Numbered from the stretch's first letter, positions 8,069 to 17,064 are shown. The stretch is DNA of 64,000 nt from DATARH01 sp963712835 (GCA_963712835.1 CAVQJJ010000017.1:1-64000), one strand, 5' to 3'. Numbers and translations are program-made. Notes: generated by a model from the sequence alone, not told the origin.

Positions 8069-8923
8069 ATGAGAAATCTTCTGGCCGTCATCGGCGACGG
8101 CAACGCCGGCCCGGTGCTCGAAGCGTCGCTCAAGGTGGCGCGCCGGTTCAACAGCCATATTGTCGGCCTGCACAGCCTCACGACCGAATACGCGGTTGTA
8201 TTCGGCGGCGAGATGGGATTCTCGATCTCGTCCGAGGTCGACCGTACGCTGGAGCGCGAAGGGCACGACCGGCGCGACCAGGCGCGCCGCCTGTTCCGCG
8301 ACTTCATGAGCGCGCAAGGCGTGCCGATCGGCCCGGTCTCGCCCGACAATCCCGGCCCCAGCGCTTCCTGGCGCGAAGAGGACGGGCGGCAGAACGCGGT
8401 CGTCGGCATGAGCGGCCGGGTCTACGACCTGATCCTCGTCGAGCAGCCGGAAAAGCTCGCCTCGATCGCTGAGGCGACGCTCGAGGACGCGCTATTCGAA
8501 AGCGGCCGGCCGGTGATGATGGTGCCAAAGGTCGCGCCGCCGACGCTCGGCGACATCGTCGCCGTGGCGTGGAACGGCAGCACCGAGACGGCCACTACGG
8601 TCGCGCTCGGCATGCCGTTCCTCGAAAAGGCAAAGGAGGTCGTCGTCGTCGCGGTCGGGCCGCAGCATATGCCCGAACCTGGTCCCGCCGGCGACGAGCT
8701 GGCGCGTACGCTCGAGCGTCACGGGCTCAAGGTCAGCCTGCGCACCGCCTTCGGCCGTCAGAAGCCGCAGGGCGAATCCTTCCTGCAGGAAGCGCTGGCG
8801 GCGGGCGCCGATCTGATGCTCAAGGGCGCCTACACGCAAAGCCGCATCCGCCAGATGATCTTTGGCGGCGCGACGCGCCACATCATCATGGAATCGAAGA
8901 TCCCGGTGGTGATGTCGCGCTGA
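8069..8923 (+). CDS. tandem universal stress protein
   Basis: A 284-residue protein with two Usp domains. Domain 1 (about 1-145) begins MRNLLAVIGDGNAGPVLEAS. Domain 2 (about 150-284) begins DIVAVAWNGSTETATTVALG and ends with GADLMLKGAYTQSRIRQMIF and a strand IIMESKIPVVMSR. The nucleotide-binding glycines of domain 2 are modified (KGAYTQSR in place of G-x2-G), so ATP binding by this domain is uncertain. Divergent from the NMT1-type importer. A short secreted protein gene follows after 38 bp. Confidence 0.87.
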   Translation: MRNLLAVIGDGNAGPVLEASLKVARRFNSHIVGLHSLTTEYAVVFGGEMGFSISSEVDRTLEREGHDRRDQARRLFRDFMSAQGVPIGPVSPDNPGPSASWREEDGRQNAVVGMSGRVYDLILVEQPEKLASIAEATLEDALFESGRPVMMVPKVAPPTLGDIVAVAWNGSTETATTVALGMPFLEKAKEVVVVAVGPQHMPEPGPAGDELARTLERHGLKVSLRTAFGRQKPQGESFLQEALAAGADLMLKGAYTQSRIRQMIFGGATRHIIMESKIPVVMSR

Positions 8924-8961
8924 TCGAGGTCCGAAAAAACCGACAATAAATGGAGCTTCAG

Positions 8962-9396
8962 ATGACGATGGTTCGCGTTGTGCTGGGAGCGGTGTTGTGC
9001 GCTGCTCTGACCGCACCGGCGCTGGCGCAGATGCCGCCCGGCCCCGATTTCACCTGCCTCTGCCTCAAGCAGTCGGTCGACGACGCCGGCACCGACATGC
9101 AGGCGAAACAGGCTGAGCTCAACAACGCGCAGTCGCAGCTCACCAGCATCGACCGGCAACTGGCTGCGGCGCGCTCTCAGATGAACGTCAACGATCCGCA
9201 AGCGCAGGCGCAGTTCCGCCAGCTGCTGGCGCAGCGTGACGCCGCCTTCAAGCAGTCGAATGGCGACATCATCGCCGCCTCCCAGACCGCGACCGCGAAC
9301 TACAACCAAGCCGTCGCCAACTACAACAACCAATGCGCCGGCCGACCGCTGCCCCCGCCGCCTCCCGGCCCGCTAGTCTGCGCCCCGAACCACTAA
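8962..9396 (+). CDS. small secreted hypothetical protein
   Basis: A 144-residue protein with a clear signal peptide (VRVVLGAVLCAALTAPALAQ). The mature part has TCLCLKQ near its N-terminus, a Gln/Ala/Asn-rich helical middle of coiled-coil appearance (TDMQAKQAELNNAQSQLTSI), and a proline-rich tail GRPLPPPPPGPLVC. ATG 8962 was chosen because GGAG lies 6 bp upstream; an ATG at 8950 lacks such a site. Cysteines near both ends could form a disulfide in the periplasm. Function unknown. Confidence 0.7.
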   Translation: MTMVRVVLGAVLCAALTAPALAQMPPGPDFTCLCLKQSVDDAGTDMQAKQAELNNAQSQLTSIDRQLAAARSQMNVNDPQAQAQFRQLLAQRDAAFKQSNGDIIAASQTATANYNQAVANYNNQCAGRPLPPPPPGPLVCAPNH

Positions 9397-9409
9397 CGGC
9401 GCTGAGCGC

Positions 9410-9811
9410 TTACGCTTTCTCGCCGTAGAGCGTCTCCGACGAGACTAGCGGCTGGGCGATCTCGACCCAGCAGCCATTGCGCCAGGCGCGGAAGAAGCAG
9501 TTGCGCCGCCCGGTATGACAGGCGACGCCTTCCTGCTCGACCAGCAGCAGCACCGTGTCGCCGTCGCAATCGAGGCGGAACTCCTTGAGCAGCTGGACCT
9601 GGTTCGAGGTCTCGCCCTTGCGCCACAGTTTCTGCCGCGAGCGCGACCAGTAGCACGCGCGGCCCTCTGCGAGCGTTACGCGCACCGCGTCGCGGTTCAT
9701 CCACGCCACCATCAGGATTTCGCCGGTGTCGTGCTGCTGCGCGATCGCCGGGACGAGTCCGTCGGCGTCGAACTTGATCTCGGTGAGCGCCTTGTCGATC
9801 GCGTCGCTCAT
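9410..9811 (-). CDS. hisI: phosphoribosyl-AMP cyclohydrolase
   Basis: A 133-residue HisI enzyme that opens the purine ring of PR-AMP in the third step of histidine synthesis. Signature parts are AWMNRDAVRVTLAEGRACYW, WRKGETS, the metal-binding LDCDGDTVLL and GVACHTGRRNCFF. There is no HisE pyrophosphatase domain, so it is the monofunctional form. It starts 11 bp after the end of a Rieske oxygenase gene on the same strand and would be co-transcribed with two such oxygenases, an unusual context for hisI. Confidence 0.95.
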   Translation of the reverse strand: MSDAIDKALTEIKFDADGLVPAIAQQHDTGEILMVAWMNRDAVRVTLAEGRACYWSRSRQKLWRKGETSNQVQLLKEFRLDCDGDTVLLLVEQEGVACHTGRRNCFFRAWRNGCWVEIAQPLVSSETLYGEKA

Positions 9812-9822
9812 GGGGGTCGCTC

Positions 9823-10863
9823 CTAACTGCGCCAGCGCAAGGTGCGGGCTTCGACCGGGTTTTCGAAAGGCCGGTTCTCGGCGCGCGCCGCGCGGTATTC
9901 GCTTTTAAGCCGAGTGTACCAGCGCGCCTGGATGTCGGCATCGCCGACGAGCATCAGCTGCGGATCGTATTTAAGGCCCTCGTTCTGCCGGCCGAGCGCG
10001 TCGCGGTCCTGCCCGAGGAACGTTCGGATGAACGGCAGCAGCGCTGGCCGCAGCAGGTTGAGCCACGGCATTGTCCAGTAGATGCAGTTGTTGAGCTCGA
10101 CGGTATTGTCGTCTATCGGCGTCATCGCGGTCATGTTGCACAGCGAATGGCGGCCGACCTTGGTGTGCTCGACCCGAATGCCCGGCAACATGAAGGAGAT
10201 GTCGGTTTCCATCGCGCCGCCGCCCAGAAGCTTGTAAGCGCGTGAATTGCCCGAAGTCTGGTGCCGCACCATCGTGAAGCCGTGAGGCGACGGCGCGAAC
10301 GATTTCTCTTTCTCGGCGAAATCGCGTCCCGAGCGCCAGAACCACGAGCGATGCACGAACGGCACGTGGCCCGGATCCATTAGCCCGATCACCGCATGGT
10401 CGTAGCCGGCATCGAAGCGCACCGTCTCGGCGACCTGTGGCGCCGTGTCGGTGGCAAAGCCTTCGAGCGCCGGGATCGACGGCGCAGCGTCCGGGTCGTC
10501 GCCGAAATAGACCCAGAGATTGCCGCCCGTCTCGCGCACCGCATAGCGCGGCGCGGCGATGCGGTCGAGATTGATCTTCTGCCCTTCGATCAGCGCAGGG
10601 ATCGCCGTGCACATGCCGTTCGTCGCGAACCGCCAGCCGTGATAGCAGCACTCGATCTCGTTCCCGTCGAAGCGGCCGCGCGACAGCGGCATTGCGCGAT
10701 GCGGGCAGAGGTCGCGCAGCGCGAAGGCAGCCCCGTCATTGTCCCGGCCAAGCAAAATCGGCTCGCCGAGCATGATTTTAGCAAGCGTTTTGCCGCGCCG
10801 GAGCCTGCGGCTCGGCACCGCGTAATACCAGGCTTCCCGAAGGGGCGCCGCCGCATCGTCCAC
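9823..10863 (-). CDS. Rieske 2Fe-2S aromatic ring-hydroxylating oxygenase, alpha subunit type
   Basis: A 346-residue VanA/PobA-type oxygenase. The Rieske cluster is bound by LCPHR (C-x-H) and ECCYHGW (C-x2-H) at about residues 47-67. The mononuclear iron site is seen as LMDPGHVPFVHRSW (Asp and two His). Such proteins O-demethylate or hydroxylate aromatic or heterocyclic acids with electrons from a separate reductase; no reductase gene lies nearby. It is a tandem paralogue of the gene at 10885-11943 (21 bp apart, same strand). Substrate unknown. Confidence 0.88.
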   Translation of the reverse strand: MDDAAAPLREAWYYAVPSRRLRRGKTLAKIMLGEPILLGRDNDGAAFALRDLCPHRAMPLSRGRFDGNEIECCYHGWRFATNGMCTAIPALIEGQKINLDRIAAPRYAVRETGGNLWVYFGDDPDAAPSIPALEGFATDTAPQVAETVRFDAGYDHAVIGLMDPGHVPFVHRSWFWRSGRDFAEKEKSFAPSPHGFTMVRHQTSGNSRAYKLLGGGAMETDISFMLPGIRVEHTKVGRHSLCNMTAMTPIDDNTVELNNCIYWTMPWLNLLRPALLPFIRTFLGQDRDALGRQNEGLKYDPQLMLVGDADIQARWYTRLKSEYRAARAENRPFENPVEARTLRWRS

Positions 10864-10884
10864 GATGAATGTCCCGGCCGTACC

Positions 10885-11943
10885 CTAGCTGCGAAAGCGC
10901 AGCACCCGCGCCTGCACCGGGTTGACGAACGGCCGCTTTTCCGCGCAGGCGCGCGCATATTCCTGCTTCACTCGGTAATACCACTTGGCCTGCGTGTCGG
11001 CATCATCGATCAGCATGGTCGGCGGGTCGTACTGGGCGCCCTGCGCCTGCCGCCGCATCGCCCCGCCGTCTTGCGCGGCAAAGGTGCCGACGATCATCCG
11101 GCCCAGCGGCTTCAGCAGGTTGAAGAGCGGATTGGTCCAGTAGATGGCGTAGCATTCCTCGATCTCGTTGTCGGAGACCGGGGTGACGGTGTTGAGCGTC
11201 ACCAGCCGGTGCTTGCCGAACGTCATGTGCTCGATGCGGATGCCCGGCAGGCGAAAGATGATCTGGGTCTGCGCCGCGCCGCCGAGAAGCTTGTAGGGCG
11301 CATAATTCCCCGACGGCTTGTGCGGCACCATCGTGAAGCCGTAATCCGACGGGACGAACGCCTTTTCCTTCGTCCGTGCCGATCCGCGGCGACGCCACCA
11401 CCACGAGACGTGGATGTACGGGTTGTGGGTCGGGTCGACGAGGTTGTAGAGCGCGTCGTCCGGCCGCGTCTCCACCCGCGCGGCATAGGTCAGGTTCGGC
11501 GCGTGCTCGGCCGCGATGTCGGGAAGCACGGGGATGTCCGGCGCCGTGTCGGGATCGTCGCCGAAGAACACCCAGACATTGCCTTGCACCTCCCGCACCG
11601 GATAGCTCTGCACGCAAATCCTGCTCACATCGTGCGGGTGCGATTCGGGAAGCGCCGGGATCGCCACGCATTGCCCCGATGGCCGAAACCGCCAGCCGTG
11701 ATAGGCGCATTCGATCTCGCGCCCGTCGAATTTGCCGTGATGCAAGGGGATGCCCCGATGCGGGCACAGGTCCCTGAGCGCGAAGGCCGCGCCGTCCGCC
11801 GCGCGCCCGAACACCAGCGGCTCGCCGAGATAGACCCGCGCTTCGAGCGCGCCCGGCTTCAGCGCCGCGCTCGGCATCGCGTAGTACCACATCTCCCTGA
11901 GCGGCTTAGCCTGCTCGGCGGCCGCCTTGCACTGTCCCCGCAT
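10885..11943 (-). CDS. Rieske 2Fe-2S aromatic ring-hydroxylating oxygenase, paralogue
   Basis: A 352-residue paralogue of the downstream oxygenase with the same design: Rieske ligands LCPHRG and ECAYHGW, and a catalytic iron motif LVDPTHNPYIHVSW. The opening LREMWYYAMPSAALKPG is parallel to its neighbour's LREAWYYAVPSRRLRRG, which supports tandem duplication. First gene of a probable three-gene unit ending in hisI. It is divergent from ribF with 83 bp between the starts. The reductase partner must be encoded elsewhere. Confidence 0.88.
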   Translation of the reverse strand: MRGQCKAAAEQAKPLREMWYYAMPSAALKPGALEARVYLGEPLVFGRAADGAAFALRDLCPHRGIPLHHGKFDGREIECAYHGWRFRPSGQCVAIPALPESHPHDVSRICVQSYPVREVQGNVWVFFGDDPDTAPDIPVLPDIAAEHAPNLTYAARVETRPDDALYNLVDPTHNPYIHVSWWWRRRGSARTKEKAFVPSDYGFTMVPHKPSGNYAPYKLLGGAAQTQIIFRLPGIRIEHMTFGKHRLVTLNTVTPVSDNEIEECYAIYWTNPLFNLLKPLGRMIVGTFAAQDGGAMRRQAQGAQYDPPTMLIDDADTQAKWYYRVKQEYARACAEKRPFVNPVQARVLRFRS

Positions 11944-12026
11944 GGCGGCGGAAGTTAGACCAAATCGGAAGCGTGGCGCGAGCGACTATCCTCTTGTCGC
12001 CGCAACGGCTATTTTCCGGGCACGTC

Positions 12027-13022
12027 ATGCCCGGCCTGCGCATCATTCGCCATCCCGCTTCTTCCGCGCCCTATCGGCGCGGCGCGATGTTGGCGATGGG
12101 CAATTTCGATGGGCTGCACAAGGGCCACGTCGCGCTGATCGACCACGCCTGCGCGCTGGCGCGCGATAGCGGCGCGCCGACCGCGGTGCTGACCTTCGAG
12201 CCGCACCCGCGCAATGTCTTCTTGCCGGGCTGTGAGCCGTTCCGCCTGACGCCGTTTCGCGTCAAGGAGCGCGAGATCGCCCGGCTCGGCGTTGACTTCC
12301 TGTTCATCCAGCATTTCGACGCCGAGTTCGCCAAGCAGAGCGCCGAATCCTTTATCGACGAGGTCATGATCGAGGCGATCGGCGCCTCGCATGTCGTCGT
12401 CGGGCATGACTGCACCTTCGGCAACCGCCGGCGCGGCACGCCCGAGATGCTGCGCCAGCAGGGCGCGGCGAAAGGGTTCGGCGTCACTGTGGTCGATCCG
12501 GTCCGCGGCACGGACACGGTCTATTCCTCGACCCATATCCGCGAGTTGCTGAAAGCCGGCAAGCCCCGCGAGGCGGCGGCGCAATTGGGCCGCTTCTGGG
12601 AGATCGATGGCCGGGTCGCGCTGGGCGATCAGCGCGGGCGGACGATCGGGTTTCCGACCACTAATCTCGGCCTCGGCGAATATCTGCGGCCGGCACTCGG
12701 CGTCTACGCGGTGCGTGTCTCGGGCGACGGGCCCGACGACCCGCTCGACGGCGAGAGCATCGACGGCGTCGCCAATATCGGCCTGCGCCCCACGGTCGGC
12801 GGCCTGGTGCCGCGGCTCGAGGCGCATCTTTTCGACATCGACCGCGACCTCTACGGCCGGCACCTGCAAGTCGCGCTGATCGATTTCATCCGACCGGAAA
12901 AGAAATTCGCCAGTTTCGACGAGTTGAAGAACCAGATCGCCGCCGACGCGCAAACCGCCCGCGCGATCCTGGCCGCCGAGCCGCGTGAGGAGCGCAATCC
13001 ATATCCGAAACGAGAACCTTAA
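12027..13022 (+). CDS. ribF: bifunctional riboflavin kinase/FAD synthetase
   Basis: A 331-residue RibF that phosphorylates riboflavin to FMN and adenylates FMN to FAD. The N-terminal nucleotidyltransferase domain has GNFDGLHKGHVALI (HxGH-like). YSSTHIRELLKAG ends that domain. The C-terminal flavokinase domain has GRTIGFPTTNLGL and ANIGLRPTVGG. ATG 12027 (MPGLRIIRHP) is where homology begins; an upstream in-frame ATG at 11973 adds 18 residues. No FMN riboswitch was seen upstream. The 3' end overlaps a decayed antitoxin remnant. Confidence 0.94.
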   Translation: MPGLRIIRHPASSAPYRRGAMLAMGNFDGLHKGHVALIDHACALARDSGAPTAVLTFEPHPRNVFLPGCEPFRLTPFRVKEREIARLGVDFLFIQHFDAEFAKQSAESFIDEVMIEAIGASHVVVGHDCTFGNRRRGTPEMLRQQGAAKGFGVTVVDPVRGTDTVYSSTHIRELLKAGKPREAAAQLGRFWEIDGRVALGDQRGRTIGFPTTNLGLGEYLRPALGVYAVRVSGDGPDDPLDGESIDGVANIGLRPTVGGLVPRLEAHLFDIDRDLYGRHLQVALIDFIRPEKKFASFDELKNQIAADAQTARAILAAEPREERNPYPKREP

Positions 13023-13270
13023 ATGTACCTATCGATCCGGAACTGGACGATCGCCTGACTTCAGTCGCGGAAACTCTCGATCGTCCCCGGTCATGGCTCG
13101 TGTAGCAAGCACTCCGCGAGTTCGTCGACCTGCAAACCTGGCATTTCGTGGCCATCGAGGAAGGCATTCGGAACGCTGATGCTGGCAAGCTGATTCCCCA
13201 CGATGACGTGGTCGCGGGGATCGAATCTTGGGGAACACCGAATGAGTTCCCCATGCCCGAATGCAAATAG
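13001..13270 (+). pseudogene. CopG/RHH-family antitoxin, pseudogene with internal stop
   Basis: The frame from 13004 reads SETRTLNVPIDPELDDRL, then SVAETLDRPRSWLV, a TAG at 13103-13105, and QALREFVDLQTWHFVAIEEG to a stop at 13268-13270. This is a ribbon-helix-helix antitoxin of the CopG/ParD type. The TAG replaces the usual Glu codon of the SWLVEQAL segment, a one-base G-to-T change. The expected start codon position carries ATA (13001-13003), although GAGGAG lies about 9 bp upstream. The locus overlaps the end of ribF. The partner toxin remnant begins at 13261, inside the last codons, as in intact pairs. Confidence 0.7.
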
Positions 13271-13542
13271 TCTGGCTTCCGCTGCACTTCGCGATTTGGC
13301 TGCAATTCGCGATTACATCGCCGCCATAATCCGCACCGGGCAGCGCGACAAATAACGGCGATCCGCAATTCCGTATCGCGCTTAGTAGATTTTCCCTATT
13401 CAGCACGCACAGGAAGGCTTGCTGGCAACGAGAACTCATTATCCCGCGAACGCCTTATATCGCTGCTTATCGCGTCGGCAGCGACTTTGTTGAGTTGCTG
13501 CGTGTTCTCCATGGACGTCAGCGCTGGCCCGACCGGCTCTAG
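13261..13542 (+). pseudogene. RelE/ParE-family toxin, pseudogene with frameshifts
   Basis: ATG 13261 gives MQIVWLP; the frame then slips at about 13278 to SAALRDLAAIRDYIAA, slips again by 13358 to AIRNSVSRLVDFPYSARTG, and again at about 13430 to ELIIPRTPYIAAYRVG and VLHGRQRWPDRL before TAG at 13540-13542. Joined together these segments give a complete ParE-like toxin in the expected order. The three shifts all behave like one-base losses. With the antitoxin stop codon this is a dead module; the C-terminal segment is the best preserved. Confidence 0.68.
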
Positions 13543-13634
13543 GGCCCCGCGATGAACCCTCTCGAAAATAGCGAGGGCCGCTGTTATATCTGCCCCCATG
13601 GCGATGAGTTGCGGGTGGATGCAGCGAATTAGGC

Positions 13635-13674
13635 GCCCGGTCCTTTTCTGAGGATCGGGCTGCTTTCGTTTTCC
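13635..13674 (+). terminator. stem-loop in the ileS leader, terminator-like
   Basis: GCCCGGTCC at 13635-13643 pairs with GGATCGGGC at 13652-13660 (nine pairs, one G-U) around an 8-base loop TTTTCTGA. T-rich sequence TGCTTTCGTTTT follows. It sits 25 bp before the ileS start. It could terminate transcripts from ribF and the dead toxin-antitoxin locus, or attenuate ileS; the sequence does not decide. No alternative antiterminator stem was identified. Confidence 0.5.
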
Positions 13675-13698
13675 GCGCATCTCATTCAAGGACTCACC

Positions 13699-16560
13699 AT
13701 GCCTACGGATTATCGTCCGACTGTATTTCTGCCCAAGACCGATTTCCCGATGCGCGGGGATTTGCCGAACCGCGAGCCGGCGATCCTCGCCCGCTGGGAA
13801 GCGATGGGCCTTTACAAAAAGCTGCGCGAGGTTTCGGCCGGTCGCGAGAAATTCGTGCTGCATGACGGCCCGCCTTATGCCAATGGTGAGCCGCATCTCG
13901 GCACCGCGCTCAACAAGATCTTGAAGGACATCGTCAATCGCGGCCAGCAGATGCTCGGCAAGGACGCGCCCTACGTGCCCGGCTGGGACTGCCATGGCCT
14001 GCCGATCGAATGGATCGTCGAGGAGCAATACCGCAAGAAGAAGCAGTCGAAGGACAGTGTGCCGATCGCGCAATTCCGCAAGGAATGCCGCGATTTCGCC
14101 GCGCATTGGATCGAGGTGCAAAAGCGCGACTTCAAGCGGCTCGGCGTGGTCGGCGACTGGGACCACCCGTATCTCACGATGAGCTTCGACGCCGAGGCGC
14201 AGATCGTCCGCGAGATCGGCAAGTTTCTGATGAATGGCGGGCTCTACAAGGGCGCGAAGCCGGTGTTGTGGTCCGTGGTCGAGCAGACCGCGCTTGCCGA
14301 GGCCGAGGTCGAGTATCACGACCATAAATCGATGACGGTCTGGGTGCGCTTCCCGATCAGCCATGCGAGCCGACTGTCGCTGCATCACGCCGCGGCGGTG
14401 ATCTGGACGACGACGCCCTGGACCCTCCCGGGCAACCGCGCGATAGCCTATAGCGCCGAACTCGAATACGCGTTGATCCAGGTCGACGAGGTGGCGGAAG
14501 GCAACCGCGCGGTCGGCCCGACGGACGGTAAACTCGGCGAAAAGCTCCTCGTCGCGATGTCGCTGATCGAGGATTTCTGCGCCCATGCCGGCATCACGCG
14601 GCACACGGTCGTCGATCTCTTCCCCGGCAGCGCGCTCGCCGGCACGGTCGCGCGGCATCCGCTCGACGGCCAGGGCTACGAGTTCGACGTGCCGCTCCTG
14701 CCGGCGGGGTTTGTCGATGCCACGACCGGCACCGGGCTCGTCCATATCGCGCCCAATGCCGGTATGGACGACTGGGAGCTCGGCCGCGAGCATGGCATCC
14801 CGGTCATCGACACCGTGGGTGCCGACGGCGTCTATCTCGACAGCGTCCCGCTGTTCGCCGGCCGCTGGGTCTACCGGCCGGACGGCAAGGAAGGCGACGC
14901 GAACGAGGCGGTGATCGCCGCGGTCGAGGCCGCGGGCGGCCTCTTGGCACGCGGCACGCTCGTCCACTCCTACCCGCACTCCTGGCGGTCGAAGGCGCCG
15001 CTTATCTTTCGCAACACGCCGCAATGGTTCATCAGCATGGAGACCAACGGCCTCCGCGCCGCTGCCCTCAAAGCAATCGATGAGACGCGCTGGGTTCCGC
15101 CGCAGGGCAAGAACCGCATCGGCGCGATGATCGAGGGGCGGCCCGATTGGTGCGTCTCGCGCCAGCGCGCCTGGGGCGTGCCGATCCCGGTCTTCGTCAA
15201 CAAGAAGACCGGAGAGCCGCTGCGCGACCAGGCAGTGATCGACCGCGTCGCCGCCGCGGTCGAGCGTGAGGGTGCCGACGCCTGGTTTTCGCATGATGCG
15301 CGCGACTTCCTCGGCAACGACCACAATCCGGCGGATTGGGATCAGGTCACCGACATCATTGAGGTGTGGTTCGATTCCGGCTCGACCCACGCTTTTGTGC
15401 TTGAACAGCGGCCGGAGCTGAAATGGCCCGCCTCGCTCTATCTCGAAGGCTCCGACCAGCATCGCGGCTGGTTTCATTCCTCGCTTTTGGAAGCGTGCGG
15501 GACGCGCGGCCGGGCGCCCTACGAGGCGGTGCTGACGCACGGCTTCGTGCTCGACGAGTCCGGGCGCAAAATGTCGAAATCGCTCGGCAACGTGATCGCG
15601 CCGCAAGACGTGATGCGCCAATCGGGCGCCGACATCTTGCGGCTGTGGGTCGCCGGCTCGGACTATTCCGAGGATATCCGGATTGGCCCCGAAATCTTGA
15701 AGCGCTTCGGCGACACCTATCGCCGGCTGCGCAACACGCTGCGCTACCTCTTGGGCGCGCTCGAAGGGTATTCGGCGGCGGAAGAAATGCCGCCGGGGGA
15801 CATGCCCGAGCTGGAACGCTGGGTGCTGCACCGGCTGGCCGAGCTCGACAGACTGTTGCGCCAGGCGGTCGAGGATTTCGATTTCCACGCCATGTTCACC
15901 GCGCTGCATAATTTCTGCGCGGTCGATCTGTCGGCGTTCTATTTCGACATCCGCAAGGACCGCCTCTATTGCGATGCGGCCGACGATAAGCTGCGGCGCG
16001 CGACCCGCTCGGTGCTGGATCGCACATTCGATTGCCTGGTTCGCTGGTTAGCGCCGATCATCTGCTATACCGCCGAGGAAGCCTGGCTCGCCCGCCACGG
16101 CGATATGCCTGGCCGCAGCGTTCATCTCGAAATCTTCGCCGAGGTGCCCGAAAGCTGGCTCGATCCGGCGCTGGGCGAGCGGTGGGCGCAGTTACGTGAC
16201 ATAAGGCGCGTGGCGACCGGCGCGCTTGAACTGGAGCGCGGCGCGAAGCGCATCGGATCGAGCCTGCAGGCGGCGATCGCGCTTTACGTGCCGGCGGAGA
16301 CCGCGGCGTTGCTCGACGGCGTCGATCTCGCCGAATTGTGCATCACCTCGGCTGGCGAGATGATCGTCGCGCCGCCGCCGGATGGCGCATTCACGCTGCC
16401 CGAGCTGCCCGGCATCGGGGTGGTGGTGCGCGATGCACCCGGCGACAAATGTGAGCGTTGCTGGCGGGTTCTCCCCGAAGTCGGCAGCGTCGCGGCGCAT
16501 GGCGATCTCTGCCATCGCTGCGCCGGCGTCATCGACCAGTTGCCGGCCGCTGCGCAATGA
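13699..16560 (+). CDS. ileS: isoleucine--tRNA ligase
   Basis: A 953-residue class I aminoacyl-tRNA synthetase. HIGH-type motif PYANGEPHLGTALNK near residue 60, editing domain with WTTTPWTLPGNRAIAY, KMSKS signature GRKMSKSLGN near residue 623, and a C-terminal zinc-finger-like segment CERCW...CHRC. Full length and uninterrupted. The start follows AAGGACTCACC. The stop overlaps the lspA start (ATGA at 16557-16560). The ileS-lspA-lipoprotein arrangement is characteristic of alphaproteobacteria. Confidence 0.97.
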   Translation: MPTDYRPTVFLPKTDFPMRGDLPNREPAILARWEAMGLYKKLREVSAGREKFVLHDGPPYANGEPHLGTALNKILKDIVNRGQQMLGKDAPYVPGWDCHGLPIEWIVEEQYRKKKQSKDSVPIAQFRKECRDFAAHWIEVQKRDFKRLGVVGDWDHPYLTMSFDAEAQIVREIGKFLMNGGLYKGAKPVLWSVVEQTALAEAEVEYHDHKSMTVWVRFPISHASRLSLHHAAAVIWTTTPWTLPGNRAIAYSAELEYALIQVDEVAEGNRAVGPTDGKLGEKLLVAMSLIEDFCAHAGITRHTVVDLFPGSALAGTVARHPLDGQGYEFDVPLLPAGFVDATTGTGLVHIAPNAGMDDWELGREHGIPVIDTVGADGVYLDSVPLFAGRWVYRPDGKEGDANEAVIAAVEAAGGLLARGTLVHSYPHSWRSKAPLIFRNTPQWFISMETNGLRAAALKAIDETRWVPPQGKNRIGAMIEGRPDWCVSRQRAWGVPIPVFVNKKTGEPLRDQAVIDRVAAAVEREGADAWFSHDARDFLGNDHNPADWDQVTDIIEVWFDSGSTHAFVLEQRPELKWPASLYLEGSDQHRGWFHSSLLEACGTRGRAPYEAVLTHGFVLDESGRKMSKSLGNVIAPQDVMRQSGADILRLWVAGSDYSEDIRIGPEILKRFGDTYRRLRNTLRYLLGALEGYSAAEEMPPGDMPELERWVLHRLAELDRLLRQAVEDFDFHAMFTALHNFCAVDLSAFYFDIRKDRLYCDAADDKLRRATRSVLDRTFDCLVRWLAPIICYTAEEAWLARHGDMPGRSVHLEIFAEVPESWLDPALGERWAQLRDIRRVATGALELERGAKRIGSSLQAAIALYVPAETAALLDGVDLAELCITSAGEMIVAPPPDGAFTLPELPGIGVVVRDAPGDKCERCWRVLPEVGSVAAHGDLCHRCAGVIDQLPAAAQ

Positions 16561-17064
16561 TCGGACGCGGTCTCGGTCCGGCGATCTCGGTGGTCGTGCT
16601 CGACCAGCTCAGCAAGTACCTGGTGCTGGAGCATTTTGGCGAGCAGGGCTGCGCCGATCACCGCGAGATCGTCACCGGATTTTTCGATCTCGTTCTGACC
16701 TGCAATCGCGGGATGAGCTTTGGCATGTTCAACACCGGGCCGGGGCTCAGCGTGCCGTTGTTCTCGATCGCCGCCGTCGTGATCGTGGCCGTCCTGCTGT
16801 TCTGGCTGTCGCGTGTGCGCAGCGACCTGCTGTCAGAGCGCGATCGGCCTCATCATCGGCGGCGCGATCGGAAATGTGATCGATCGGCTGCGTTTCGGCG
16901 GGGTTATCGACTTTCTTTATTTTCACCTGGGCTCGTGGTATTGGCCGGCCTTCAATGTCGCGGATTCGGCGATCTGTATCGGCGTGTTCGTAATGCTCTT
17001 CGAGGGATTACTGGCGCGCCGCCAAGCACTACAAGCAGAACAGGAGGGCGACCGGCTGCCATGA
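16557..17064 (+). pseudogene. lspA: lipoprotein signal peptidase (signal peptidase II), frameshifted
   Basis: About 169 residues when the frame is restored. The first part has VVVLDQLSKYLVLEHF and LTCNRGMSFGMF; after a +1 shift between about 16827 and 16837 it continues SAIGLIIGGAIGNVIDRLRF and WPAFNVADSAICIGVFVML. The two catalytic aspartates (in GNVIDR and NVADS) both lie after the shift, so the unshifted product would be inactive. Length is 3n+1, consistent with one inserted base in GTCAGAGCG. LspA is essential for lipoprotein maturation, so an assembly error or a second copy elsewhere is likely. Overlaps ileS and the next gene by ATGA at both ends. Confidence 0.85.

Noticed and set aside
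13396..15909. 837-codon open frame antisense to ileS
   Set aside because: It is the mirror of a strongly biased GC-rich gene (third-codon GC), has no family resemblance and lacks an independent ribosome site. ileS on the plus strand is certain.
16557..17064. programmed frameshifting in lspA
   Set aside because: No slippery heptamer or downstream pseudoknot is apparent at the shift; extra base or assembly error is simpler.
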